NCBI GenBank assembly: GCA_041178545.1
Contig: JBEGVB010000100.1
Coordinates: 1 to 10,582 of the forward strand
Reading direction: 5' to 3'
Origin: JBEATZ01 sp041178545
GTDB lineage: Bacteria > Planctomycetota > UBA1135 > UBA2386
Length of the DNA stretch: 10,582 nt
The translations under genes were made by a program, and so were the position numbers. Shown here piece after piece: positions 1 through 6,201 of the stretch (position 1 is its first letter; each line of letters begins with the position of its first letter). The notes beneath the pieces were generated by a model that searched no databases, was not told the DNA's origin, and saw only the letters and a program-made list of their open reading frames with translations.

Positions 1-249
1 CCTTCGCAGTGGTTCCGCTTCCGTTGGGCCGCGGACGGCAGGATCAGCGGCATGGAACGCGCCAGCGCAGGCCCGCAGTTCCGGACCCGGCTCGTCATCG
101 AACGGGCCGACTGCGCGGCGGGCACCGCGGCCCGCACCAAGCAGGCGATCCGCATCACCATCGAGGGCGAGGCCGCGGGCCGCGTGCTGGTGTGGGAGGA
201 CGCGACCGAGGGTCCTGGCGGCCTCGTGGCCTGTCCGCTGGTGCGCTGA
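1..249 (+). CDS. C-terminal end of an unidentified protein (5' truncated by the window)
   Basis: Frame 1 is open from the first base to a TGA at 247-249, giving the last 82 residues of a protein that begins outside the window. An internal ATG at 52 exists, but the frame stays open upstream of it and the upstream residues (PSQWFRFRWAADGRISG) read like ordinary protein, so a 5'-truncated gene is more likely than a 65-residue one. The fragment alternates charged and hydrophobic residues (RTRLVIERA, AIRITIEGEA, RVLVWEDA), which suggests beta strands, and has a single Cys. I do not recognise a family and assign no function. It converges on the leftward peroxidase gene with only 9 bp between stop codons. 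The alternative is that the frame is open by chance in GC-rich DNA. Confidence 0.55.
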   Translation, partial: PSQWFRFRWAADGRISGMERASAGPQFRTRLVIERADCAAGTAARTKQAIRITIEGEAAGRVLVWEDATEGPGGLVACPLVR

Positions 250-259
250 GCAGCAGCGC
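243..259. other. Short GC-rich inverted repeat spanning both convergent stops
   Basis: GCGCTG at 243-248 and CAGCGC at 254-259 form a perfect 6-bp stem with a 5-nt loop, sitting across the end of the left-edge gene and the stop codon of the peroxidase gene. There is no T-run on either strand, so it is at best a weak or Rho-assisted end signal, and it may be chance in such GC-rich sequence. Confidence 0.25.
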
Positions 260-1245
260 TACAGGCTGCGCAGGAACGCGACCAGGTTGGCCTTGTCCTC
301 GGCGCTCAGCTCGAGCGGCTTCATGCGCGGGTCGAGCGCATGGTTCGTCCCGCCGCCGCGCGCATAGAAATCCACCACGTCCTCGAGCGTGGTCATGCTG
401 CCATCGTGCATGTACGGCGCCGTGTGGCGCAGCATGCGCAGCGTGGGGGTGCGGAACGCACCCGTGTCCGCAGGCCTGCCGGTCACGACCTCGCGGCCCG
501 GCCGCGGCACGCCGTCCGTTGCGCCCACGCCCGTGTTGTGGAACTGCTCGTCCGTGAATCGCCCCGGGCTGTGGCACTGCCAGCACTGCGCCTTGCTCTC
601 GAACAGCCACAGGCCCGCGCGCTCCATCGGGTCGAGTTCGGTGATGCCGCCCTTGAGGAATCGGTCGTAGGCGGACTCGGTGCTGGCGATGCCGCGCACG
701 AAGGTGGCGAGTGCGTGCGCGAGGTTGGCCGCGGTCACGCCGTCACGGTAGGCGGCATCGAAGGCCTTGCGGTGCGGAGCCTCCGCGCGCAGGCGCGCCA
801 GGGCCTCGTCGAGCGGCAGGCCCATCTCGTCCGGGTCGGCGATCGGCAGCAGGACGAACTCCTCGAGCGAGGCAGCCCTGCCGTCCCAGCCCTGGCTCGT
901 GCCGTGGATGCGGTCGACGAGCGCAGGCGCATGCCGTTTCGCACGGCGACCCTCGATGCCCGCTGGGCGCGGGTCCGGGTGGGCAAAGGCGTGCTCGGGC
1001 AGGTGGCAGCTGCGGCACGACACTGTGCGGTCGCGGCTCAGGACGGGGTCCTGGAACAACCGCTCGCCCAGGGCGAAGGCAGCAGGGAGCGCTCCCTCGC
1101 GCAGTGCCGCGTGCGGCGGCAGCGTGTGACCCTCGAGGTTCTGCGCCGAGGGCCGCAGCAGCGGCTCCTGCGGTTGCTGCTGGGTGGCGATCCGCGGGAC
1201 GATCAGGCAGAGCGCGAGCACCGGCAGCAGGCCCGCGCGCGCCAT
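259..1245 (-). CDS. Di-heme cytochrome c peroxidase / MauG-family protein, exported
   Basis: Encodes 328 aa. Residues 1-20 form a Sec-type signal peptide (Arg near the N-terminus, hydrophobic LLPVLALCLIV, likely cleavage near Ala20). Two heme c attachment motifs are present: CRSCH at 77-81 and CWQCH at 221-225. Family signatures surround them: FQDPVLSRD before the first heme, GWDGR at 119-123, RTPTLR at 265-270 and APYMHDGS at 276-283 followed by TLEDVVDFY. This is the bacterial cytochrome c peroxidase/MauG layout at normal family length. Members reduce H2O2 with electrons from small cytochromes or oxidise partner molecules in the periplasm; the substrate cannot be told from sequence. ATG 1245 is chosen because the signal peptide begins there, GGAG (1257-1254) lies 8 nt upstream, and the galM stop is 2 nt upstream; the longer open frame to 1476 is galM antiphase sequence. 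Likely translated together with galM. Confidence 0.9.
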   Translation of the reverse strand: MARAGLLPVLALCLIVPRIATQQQPQEPLLRPSAQNLEGHTLPPHAALREGALPAAFALGERLFQDPVLSRDRTVSCRSCHLPEHAFAHPDPRPAGIEGRRAKRHAPALVDRIHGTSQGWDGRAASLEEFVLLPIADPDEMGLPLDEALARLRAEAPHRKAFDAAYRDGVTAANLAHALATFVRGIASTESAYDRFLKGGITELDPMERAGLWLFESKAQCWQCHSPGRFTDEQFHNTGVGATDGVPRPGREVVTGRPADTGAFRTPTLRMLRHTAPYMHDGSMTTLEDVVDFYARGGGTNHALDPRMKPLELSAEDKANLVAFLRSL

Positions 1246-1247
1246 GG

Positions 1248-2387
1248 TCAGCGCTCCGTGCCGAACACGTAGACCGTGGTGGACGCGTAAGGCTTGCCCG
1301 GGTCCACGATGGTCGAGGGGAAGTTCGGCTGGTTCACGCTGTCGGGGAAGTGTTGGGTCTCGAGGCACAAGCCGCTGCGGTGCGCGTAGGTCTTGCCACC
1401 CTTGCCCTGCTGCCCGAACAGGAAGTTGCCGCTGTAGAACTGGAGGCCGGGCTCGGTGGTCCAGACCTGCAGCCACCGCAGGTTGCCGGGGTGGCGCAGG
1501 GTCGCGGCGCGGCGCAGGCCCAGTGGGCTACGCAGCACGAAGTTGTGGTCGTAGCCCAGGTCGCCCAGCTGCGCGATGCGCTCGCCGATGACCGCCGGGG
1601 TGCGAAAGTCGAGTGGCGTGTCGGCCACCGTGGCGATCGCGCCCGTCGGGATCAGGGTCTCGCCCGCAGGCGTGTACGCGTCGGCCTCGACCTGCAGCTC
1701 GTGGTCGAGGATCGTGGCTGCGCCAGCGCCACCGAGGTTGAAGTAGGCGTGGTTGGTCAGGTTGACCGGCGTGCGGCGGTCGGTGGTCGCACGGTAGTCC
1801 ATGCGCAGCTCGCCGCTCGGCTGCAGCTTGTACGTGACGCTCACGTCGAGGTTGCCGGGGTAGCCTTCCTCGCCGTCCGGGCTCTGGTGGCGCAGGGTGA
1901 TGGCCACGGCGCCGTCCGCCGAGCCGGCCGAGACGAACTCCCACATCACCTTGTCCAGGCTGCGGGTGGCGCCGCCGTGCAGGTGGTGCGCACCGTTGTT
2001 CTTGGCCAGCCGGTAGGTGTAGCCGTCCAGGTCAAACGTGCCGTTGGCGATGCGGTTGCACACGCGTCCGGTCGTGCAGCCGAAGTACTGGTTGGCGCTC
2101 GACTCGTAGCCCGACACGTCGTCGAACCCGAGGATCACGTCCTCGACCGCGCCGGCGCGGTCGGGCATGCGTACGGCCACGAGCGTGGCGCCGTGGTTGG
2201 TCACGTCGACCTCGATGCTGCCGGCGCGCAGCGTCCACAGCGTGGCCGGCTTGCCTTCCTTGGTGATGCCGAAGGGGCGAGCGGAGAACGCAGGGGAGGG
2301 TGCCTCAGGGGACTTGCCGGAGTGCATGGAGGAACAGGCGGCGAGCGCGAGGGCCACCGGGAGCAGCGCGGGATTCAGGCGGGACAT
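1248..2387 (-). CDS. galM: Aldose 1-epimerase (galactose mutarotase family), predicted lipoprotein
   Basis: Encodes 379 aa. It interconverts alpha and beta anomers of aldoses. Residues 1-18 are a lipoprotein signal (hydrophobic LLPVALALAAC, lipobox Cys18), so the mature enzyme is probably membrane-anchored outside the cytoplasm, followed by a Ser/Pro-rich linker to about residue 38. Family landmarks come in order: TTGRVCNRIANGTF (105-118), HHLHGG with His137, TNHAYFNLGG with His213, TTEPGLQFYSGNFL (310-323), and ETQHFPDSVNQP with Glu343, the residue matching the catalytic base of galactose mutarotase. All key residues are present and the catalytic domain has normal length. ATG 2387 is chosen because the signal peptide starts there; the frame extends 15 codons further without a signal-like start. 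It lies 45 nt after rlmD and 2 nt before the peroxidase gene. Lipoprotein members are common in bacteria that process sugars at the cell surface. Confidence 0.9.
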   Translation of the reverse strand: MSRLNPALLPVALALAACSSMHSGKSPEAPSPAFSARPFGITKEGKPATLWTLRAGSIEVDVTNHGATLVAVRMPDRAGAVEDVILGFDDVSGYESSANQYFGCTTGRVCNRIANGTFDLDGYTYRLAKNNGAHHLHGGATRSLDKVMWEFVSAGSADGAVAITLRHQSPDGEEGYPGNLDVSVTYKLQPSGELRMDYRATTDRRTPVNLTNHAYFNLGGAGAATILDHELQVEADAYTPAGETLIPTGAIATVADTPLDFRTPAVIGERIAQLGDLGYDHNFVLRSPLGLRRAATLRHPGNLRWLQVWTTEPGLQFYSGNFLFGQQGKGGKTYAHRSGLCLETQHFPDSVNQPNFPSTIVDPGKPYASTTVYVFGTER

Positions 2388-2395
2388 GGCACCGA

Positions 2396-2401
2396 AGGCT
2401 A
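2396..2401 (-). promoter_or_regulatory. Possible -10 element (TAGCCT) just upstream of galM
   Basis: On the minus strand TAGCCT ends 8 nt before the galM ATG, and no Shine-Dalgarno is visible. The same TAGnnT spacing occurs before dgcN and sdaA in this window. It may start a very short-leader transcript for galM and the peroxidase gene, in addition to read-through from rlmD. No convincing -35 is seen. Confidence 0.3.
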
Positions 2402-2432
2402 GCGCGGGTCCCGTCGCGGCCCAAGCGGGCAC

Positions 2433-3989
2433 TCAGGACGCCGTCGGGTCCGAGGGCTCGCCGGGGTCGGCATCGCTCGCGTCCGCGGGTGCGTCGCGGT
2501 GCTCAACCGGCTCCGCGGGATCGAGCAACTCGGGGCGCATCGGCTCGGGCACGGGGGGGGCTGCCGGAGCCGATGCTGCCGGCGCGCTCACGACCTTGGG
2601 CTTCGCCTGGTCGCGGCCCGGCTCCAGCAGGGCGACTGCCTCGACGTGGTAGGTCTGGGGGAACATGTCCAGCGGCAGCACCACGTTGGTGCGCATGCCG
2701 CACTCCGCGAGCTCGGCGAGGTCGCGTGCGAGCGTGTCGGGCTCGCACGAGACGTAGGCCATGCGACGCGGCGCCATCTCGGCCAGGTACTGCGCCGCGC
2801 GCGGCGGCAGGCCGTAGCGGGGCGGGTCGAGGGCGATGAGCTGGGGGCGCGGCATGCCCTTGCGTCGCCACCCGGCCAGTGCGCGTCCCACGTCCACGCG
2901 GTGGAACTCGACGTTGCGCACCTGCTGGATGTTCGCGCTCGCCTCGGCATCGCGCACCGCAGCCATCGACTGCTCGATGCCGATCACGTGCTTCGCGTGC
3001 CGTGCCAGCTGCAGGCTGAACAAGCCGCCGCCGCAGTAGAAGTCGGCCACCACGTCGCGCTGCGTGGGCGCGAGCCACTCCAGCACCTGCTGCACTGCGT
3101 GCTCGGCGCCGGCATGGGAGGTCTGGAAGAACGCGTCCGGGGACAGCATGTACTCGACGCCGTTCACGACCTCGCGGATGCGACGCGGCCCGCGCAGCAC
3201 CTTCGTCTCCTTGCCCATCAGCAGCGAGAGCGGGCCGTCGTTCTCGTTCCAGCTCACGGTCGTGGCGCCCAGCTTCTGCAGGTCGGCTGCGACCAGCGGC
3301 AACTTGGTCACGGTGCCGGGCGTGGTCACCACGACGAGGTGGGACTCGCCGGTGGCGCGGGAGCGGCGCACGACCACGGAGCGCAGCACGCCACGGGGGT
3401 TGTCGTCGTCCCATGCCGGCAGCCCGGTCTCCCCGAGCAGTGCAACGGCATCGAGGGCAAGCTCCACGGCCTTGGGGTCGCTGGCGACGCAGTCCCCGAT
3501 CGGCACCAGGCCGATGGCGCGCATGGGCCGGAGGCCGCCCACGAGGTGGCGGCCGGCACCCTGCAGGTGGAGTGCGATCTTGGAGCGCTGGCCCCACGGC
3601 GTGTCGGGGGCGAGCGTGGGCAGCACCTTGGGTGCGCGCTCGCCCATGGTGTGTGCAACCGCCTTTTCCAGGCGCTCGCGCTTGCGCACCAGCTGCTGCG
3701 GGTAGTCCACGTGCTGCAGGTGGCAGCCGCCGCACTGGAGGAAGTGACGGCACCCGGGCTTCACCCGGTGGGGAGAGGCCTGCAGCACCGTCACCAGCTC
3801 GGCGCGGCCGAACTTGGCGGAGGCGGAGGTCACCTTGGCGGACACGCGCTCGCCGGGCAGCACGCCGGCCACCAGCACCACGTAGCCGCCCAGGCGCCCG
3901 AAGGCATCTGCGCCGTCGGCAAATGCCTCGATCTCCAGCTCGATGTAGTCGCCAACCAGGATCGGGACGTTGTCTGGGCGCTCGGGCAT
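2433..3989 (-). CDS. rlmD: 23S rRNA (uracil-5-)-methyltransferase, RlmD/TrmA family, with C-terminal extension
   Basis: Encodes 518 aa. It transfers a methyl group from SAM to C5 of a uridine in RNA, most likely 23S rRNA. An N-terminal TRAM-like beta domain (about 10-70) precedes the iron-sulfur cysteines Cys80, Cys86, Cys89 (CRHFLQCGGC) and Cys167 (IGDC). The Rossmann methyltransferase domain has FFQ (287-289), ADFYCGGG (315-322, SAM loop), DPPR (388-391), the catalytic nucleophile Cys415 in YVSCEPDTLARDL, and HVE (448-450) with the likely general base Glu450. The family is usually about 430-450 aa; from about residue 458 this protein adds some 60 residues rich in Ala, Pro, Asp and Glu, probably disordered, with a run of eight C at codons for AAPPV (2560-2553). 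ATG 3989 is preferred over GTG 4022 because the TRAM domain starts soon after it and a -10-like TACAGT lies between them. The exact target uridine is uncertain. Confidence 0.92.
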   Translation of the reverse strand: MPERPDNVPILVGDYIELEIEAFADGADAFGRLGGYVVLVAGVLPGERVSAKVTSASAKFGRAELVTVLQASPHRVKPGCRHFLQCGGCHLQHVDYPQQLVRKRERLEKAVAHTMGERAPKVLPTLAPDTPWGQRSKIALHLQGAGRHLVGGLRPMRAIGLVPIGDCVASDPKAVELALDAVALLGETGLPAWDDDNPRGVLRSVVVRRSRATGESHLVVVTTPGTVTKLPLVAADLQKLGATTVSWNENDGPLSLLMGKETKVLRGPRRIREVVNGVEYMLSPDAFFQTSHAGAEHAVQQVLEWLAPTQRDVVADFYCGGGLFSLQLARHAKHVIGIEQSMAAVRDAEASANIQQVRNVEFHRVDVGRALAGWRRKGMPRPQLIALDPPRYGLPPRAAQYLAEMAPRRMAYVSCEPDTLARDLAELAECGMRTNVVLPLDMFPQTYHVEAVALLEPGRDQAKPKVVSAPAASAPAAPPVPEPMRPELLDPAEPVEHRDAPADASDADPGEPSDPTAS

Positions 3990-4004
3990 GGGATCGGGGC
4001 AAGG

Positions 4005-4010
4005 ACTGTA
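4005..4010 (-). promoter_or_regulatory. Possible -10 element (TACAGT) for rlmD
   Basis: TACAGT on the minus strand ends 15 nt before ATG 3989 and falls inside the alternative longer reading frame from GTG 4022. TTCGCG 18 nt further upstream is a poor -35 match. The 80-bp space between the rlmD and dgcN starts must contain the promoters of both divergent gene sets. Confidence 0.3.
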
Positions 4011-4054
4011 GCGACGGGGCACAGCGCGCGCGAACGCATTGCGCGGGCTCTTGC

Positions 4055-4060
4055 TAGGAT
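4055..4060 (+). promoter_or_regulatory. Possible -10 element (TAGGAT) for the dgcN gene set
   Basis: TAGGAT ends 9 nt before the dgcN ATG at 4070. That would place the transcript start within a few bases of the ATG. AGGA inside it could instead act as a Shine-Dalgarno with about 10 nt spacing; sequence alone cannot decide. No good -35 at 16-18 nt spacing is seen. Confidence 0.35.
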
Positions 4061-4069
4061 CCGCTGCGC

Positions 4070-5137
4070 ATGACCGAGACCGCCGCGATCCTCACGCACG
4101 GCTTCCTTGCCACCATCAACGCCAAGACGGCACACGGCTTGGTGCGCGGGCCCAGCAGGTTCCGCATCCTCGCCGTGTTGGACCACGCGCATGCGGGCCG
4201 CGACGCGGGCGAGGTGCTCGACGGTCGTCACCGCGGCATCCCCGTCGCGGCGAGCCTCGACGCGCTGCTTGCAGGCGGCACCGCGCCGCAGTGGCTCGTG
4301 GTGGGGGTCGCCACCAGCGGCGGCGTGCTGCCACCCGAGATGCGGCCCGTGCTGCTGCAGGCGCTGGAGCGCGGCATCAGCGTGGCCAACGGCTTGCACG
4401 AGTTCGTGGGCGACGACCCTGCCATGGCGGCGGCGGCCGCGCGCAGCGGTGCCCGCATCGTCGACATCCGCCGGCCAAGGCCCCGCAACCAGCTCCACTT
4501 CTGGTCCGGTGCGGTCCGCGAGGTCAAGGCACCGCGCATCGCCGTGCTGGGCACCGACTGTGCACTCGGCAAGCGCACCACCTGCCAGGTGATCGCCACC
4601 GCCTGCCGGATGCGCGGACTGACCGCGGAGATGGTGTACACCGGTCAGACCGGCTGGCTGCAGGGATCGCGGTACGGCTTCGTGCTCGACTCCACCGCAA
4701 ACGACTTCGTCTCCGGCGAGCTGGAGCACGCGATCGTGAGCTGCGACCGCGAGCTGCGCCCCGACCTCATCCTGCTGGAGGGCCAGTCTGCGCTGCGCAA
4801 CCCCTCCGGGCCGTGCGGCGCCGAGTTGCTGTTGTCCGGCGGCGCGCGCGGCGTGGTGCTGCAGCACGCACCTGCACGCCGGTGGTTCGAGGACCAAGAG
4901 CACCTCGGCCATGAGATCCCCTCGCTGGCCTCCGAGGTCGAGCTCATCCGCATGTACGGGTCGCGCGTGCTGGCCGTCTCCCTCAACCACGAGCACCTCG
5001 AGGCCTCGCAGCTCGGTGCCGTGCGCGAGCGCGTCGAGCGCGAGACCGGCGTGCCCGCGTTCTACCCGCTGCTGGACGGGCCCGAGCGCGCCATGCCAGC
5101 ACTGCTCGCCCACGTGCAGGCGGAGAAGGCGCGGTGA
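4070..5137 (+). CDS. dgcN: DUF1611 P-loop protein, DgcN-type (D-glutamate N-acetyltransferase family)
   Basis: Encodes 355 aa, cytoplasmic, with no signal peptide or membrane segment. The N-terminal half (about 1-150) is a Rossmann-like domain. The C-terminal half is a P-loop domain with GTDCALGKRTT at 161-171 (Walker A type), then TGQTGWLQG (191-199), DFVSGELEHAI (212-222), LEGQSALRNPS (236-246) and VLQHAP (263-268), all DUF1611 landmarks. DUF1611 proteins were long annotated as NAD-dependent epimerase-like. The DgcN members are described as acetyltransferases that make N-acetyl-D-glutamate, working with the racemase DgcA. The next gene is a DgcA-type enzyme overlapping by 4 nt, which supports the assignment. 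ATG 4070 gives the full N-terminus and is the only good start. It is the first gene of the rightward set, divergent from rlmD. The family is sure; the substrate is inferred from the gene pair. Confidence 0.8.
   Translation: MTETAAILTHGFLATINAKTAHGLVRGPSRFRILAVLDHAHAGRDAGEVLDGRHRGIPVAASLDALLAGGTAPQWLVVGVATSGGVLPPEMRPVLLQALERGISVANGLHEFVGDDPAMAAAAARSGARIVDIRRPRPRNQLHFWSGAVREVKAPRIAVLGTDCALGKRTTCQVIATACRMRGLTAEMVYTGQTGWLQGSRYGFVLDSTANDFVSGELEHAIVSCDRELRPDLILLEGQSALRNPSGPCGAELLLSGGARGVVLQHAPARRWFEDQEHLGHEIPSLASEVELIRMYGSRVLAVSLNHEHLEASQLGAVRERVERETGVPAFYPLLDGPERAMPALLAHVQAEKAR
5122..5125 (+). promoter_or_regulatory. Shine-Dalgarno GGAG for dgcA
   Basis: GGAG lies 8 nt upstream of the GTG at 5134, inside the last codons of dgcN, and supports the GTG start that overlaps the dgcN stop codon. 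Confidence 0.55.
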
Positions 5138-6201
5138 GGGTCGCGGCCGTCGACGTCTGGGCCGAGGACGTGCCGTTGTCGCGTCCCTACACGATCGCTC
5201 GTGGCAGCACGGATGCCGTGGAGATGGCCTTTGTCGCAATGCGCACCGACACGGGCACGACGGGCCACGGCATGGCCTCGCCAGCCACCGAGGTCACGGG
5301 CGAGACGCGCGACGAGTCGCTCGCCGAACTGCGTGCGGCTGCTGGCTCCTGGCTGGTGGGACTCGACGCCACAGGTCCTGCAGCGCTCGAGCTCGCGCAG
5401 CAACGATGCCGCGGGCCCGCCGCCCGCGCCGCCCTCGACATGGCCCTGCTCGACCTGCGCGCGCGGTCTGCCGGCATGGCACTCAGCGACTGGTTCGGGC
5501 GCGTGCACGGGCCCATGCCCACCTCGGTGACCATCGGCTGCAAGCCGGTTGCCGAGACGCTTGCCGAGGCATCCGAGTACCTCGGTCGCGGGTTCCGCGT
5601 GCTCAAGGTGAAGGTCGGCATCGACCCCGACCTCGACCTCGAACGCCTCGCCCGGCTGCGCGAGGTCCACGGTGCGGGCATTGTGCTGCGCGCCGACGCC
5701 AACCAGGGCTACGACGAGCGTGCCATGCGGCGCCTCGCCGACGCGGTGCCGCGCCTCGGGCTCGAGATGGTCGAGCAGCCCATGGCCCCGGGCAACGAAC
5801 CGTTCCTCCGCTCGTTGCCGCAGGCTGTCCAGCGCATCCTCTGTGCCGACGAGTCGGTGCACGATGCGCACGACCTCGACCGGCTCGCTGCCCTTGGCTG
5901 CCCCTACGGCATCGTCAACATCAAGCTGCAGAAGTGCGGCGGCCCGACCCCCGGGATCGAGCTCGCACGCGCGTGCGAGCGCCACGGCCTCGCCGTGATG
6001 TGGGGGTGCAACGACGAGAGCGTCGTCGGCATCGCCGCTGCCCTGCACACGGCGCTCGCGTGCCGCGCCACCCGGTACCTCGACCTCGACGGCAGCCTCG
6101 ACCTCGCGCGCGACCCGTTCGCAGGCGGCTTCGCACTCCACGATGGCATCCTGTCCACGCTGCCACGCCCGGGCCTGGGCGTGGTCCCAACACCTCCATG
6201 A
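5134..6201 (+). CDS. dgcA: Enolase-superfamily epimerase: dipeptide epimerase / N-acetyl-D-glutamate racemase (DgcA) type
   Basis: Encodes 355 aa, cytoplasmic. It has the muconate-lactonising subgroup layout: capping domain (about 1-125) with the ARG loop at 22-24, then a TIM-barrel. Catalytic Lys160 sits in LKVKVG (157-162) and the opposing Lys264 in NIKLQK. Metal ligands are Asp188 (RADANQGY), Glu214 (VEQP) and Asp239 (CADES). The LDLDG motif at 316-320 (Asp317, Asp319) is the DxD pattern known in Ala-Glu dipeptide epimerases. The enzyme abstracts and returns the alpha proton and so inverts a stereocentre. The start is GTG, overlapping the dgcN TGA as GTGA, with GGAG 8 nt upstream; the stop overlaps the next gene as ATGA. 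Coupling to DUF1611 suggests N-acetyl-D-Glu to N-acetyl-L-Glu. The DxD motif leaves L-Ala-D/L-Glu or another dipeptide as an alternative. The fold and reaction class are sure, the substrate is not. Confidence 0.85.
   Translation: MRVAAVDVWAEDVPLSRPYTIARGSTDAVEMAFVAMRTDTGTTGHGMASPATEVTGETRDESLAELRAAAGSWLVGLDATGPAALELAQQRCRGPAARAALDMALLDLRARSAGMALSDWFGRVHGPMPTSVTIGCKPVAETLAEASEYLGRGFRVLKVKVGIDPDLDLERLARLREVHGAGIVLRADANQGYDERAMRRLADAVPRLGLEMVEQPMAPGNEPFLRSLPQAVQRILCADESVHDAHDLDRLAALGCPYGIVNIKLQKCGGPTPGIELARACERHGLAVMWGCNDESVVGIAAALHTALACRATRYLDLDGSLDLARDPFAGGFALHDGILSTLPRPGLGVVPTPP

Noticed and set aside
3990..4022. GTG 4022 as the rlmD start
   Set aside because: The 11 extra residues (MPRRYSPCPDP) add nothing to the TRAM domain, there is no Shine-Dalgarno, and a -10-like hexamer lies inside.
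2499..4073. 524-codon plus-strand open frame
   Set aside because: It is the mirror frame of rlmD (His/Leu/Ala/Gly-rich, no motif), while rlmD has all its cluster and catalytic residues on the other strand.
4911..6197. Long upstream open frame continuous with the deacylase (985 codons in total)
   Set aside because: It runs antiphase through dgcN and dgcA, is extremely Arg/Ala-rich and has no domain; the deacylase starts at the leader peptide at 6198.
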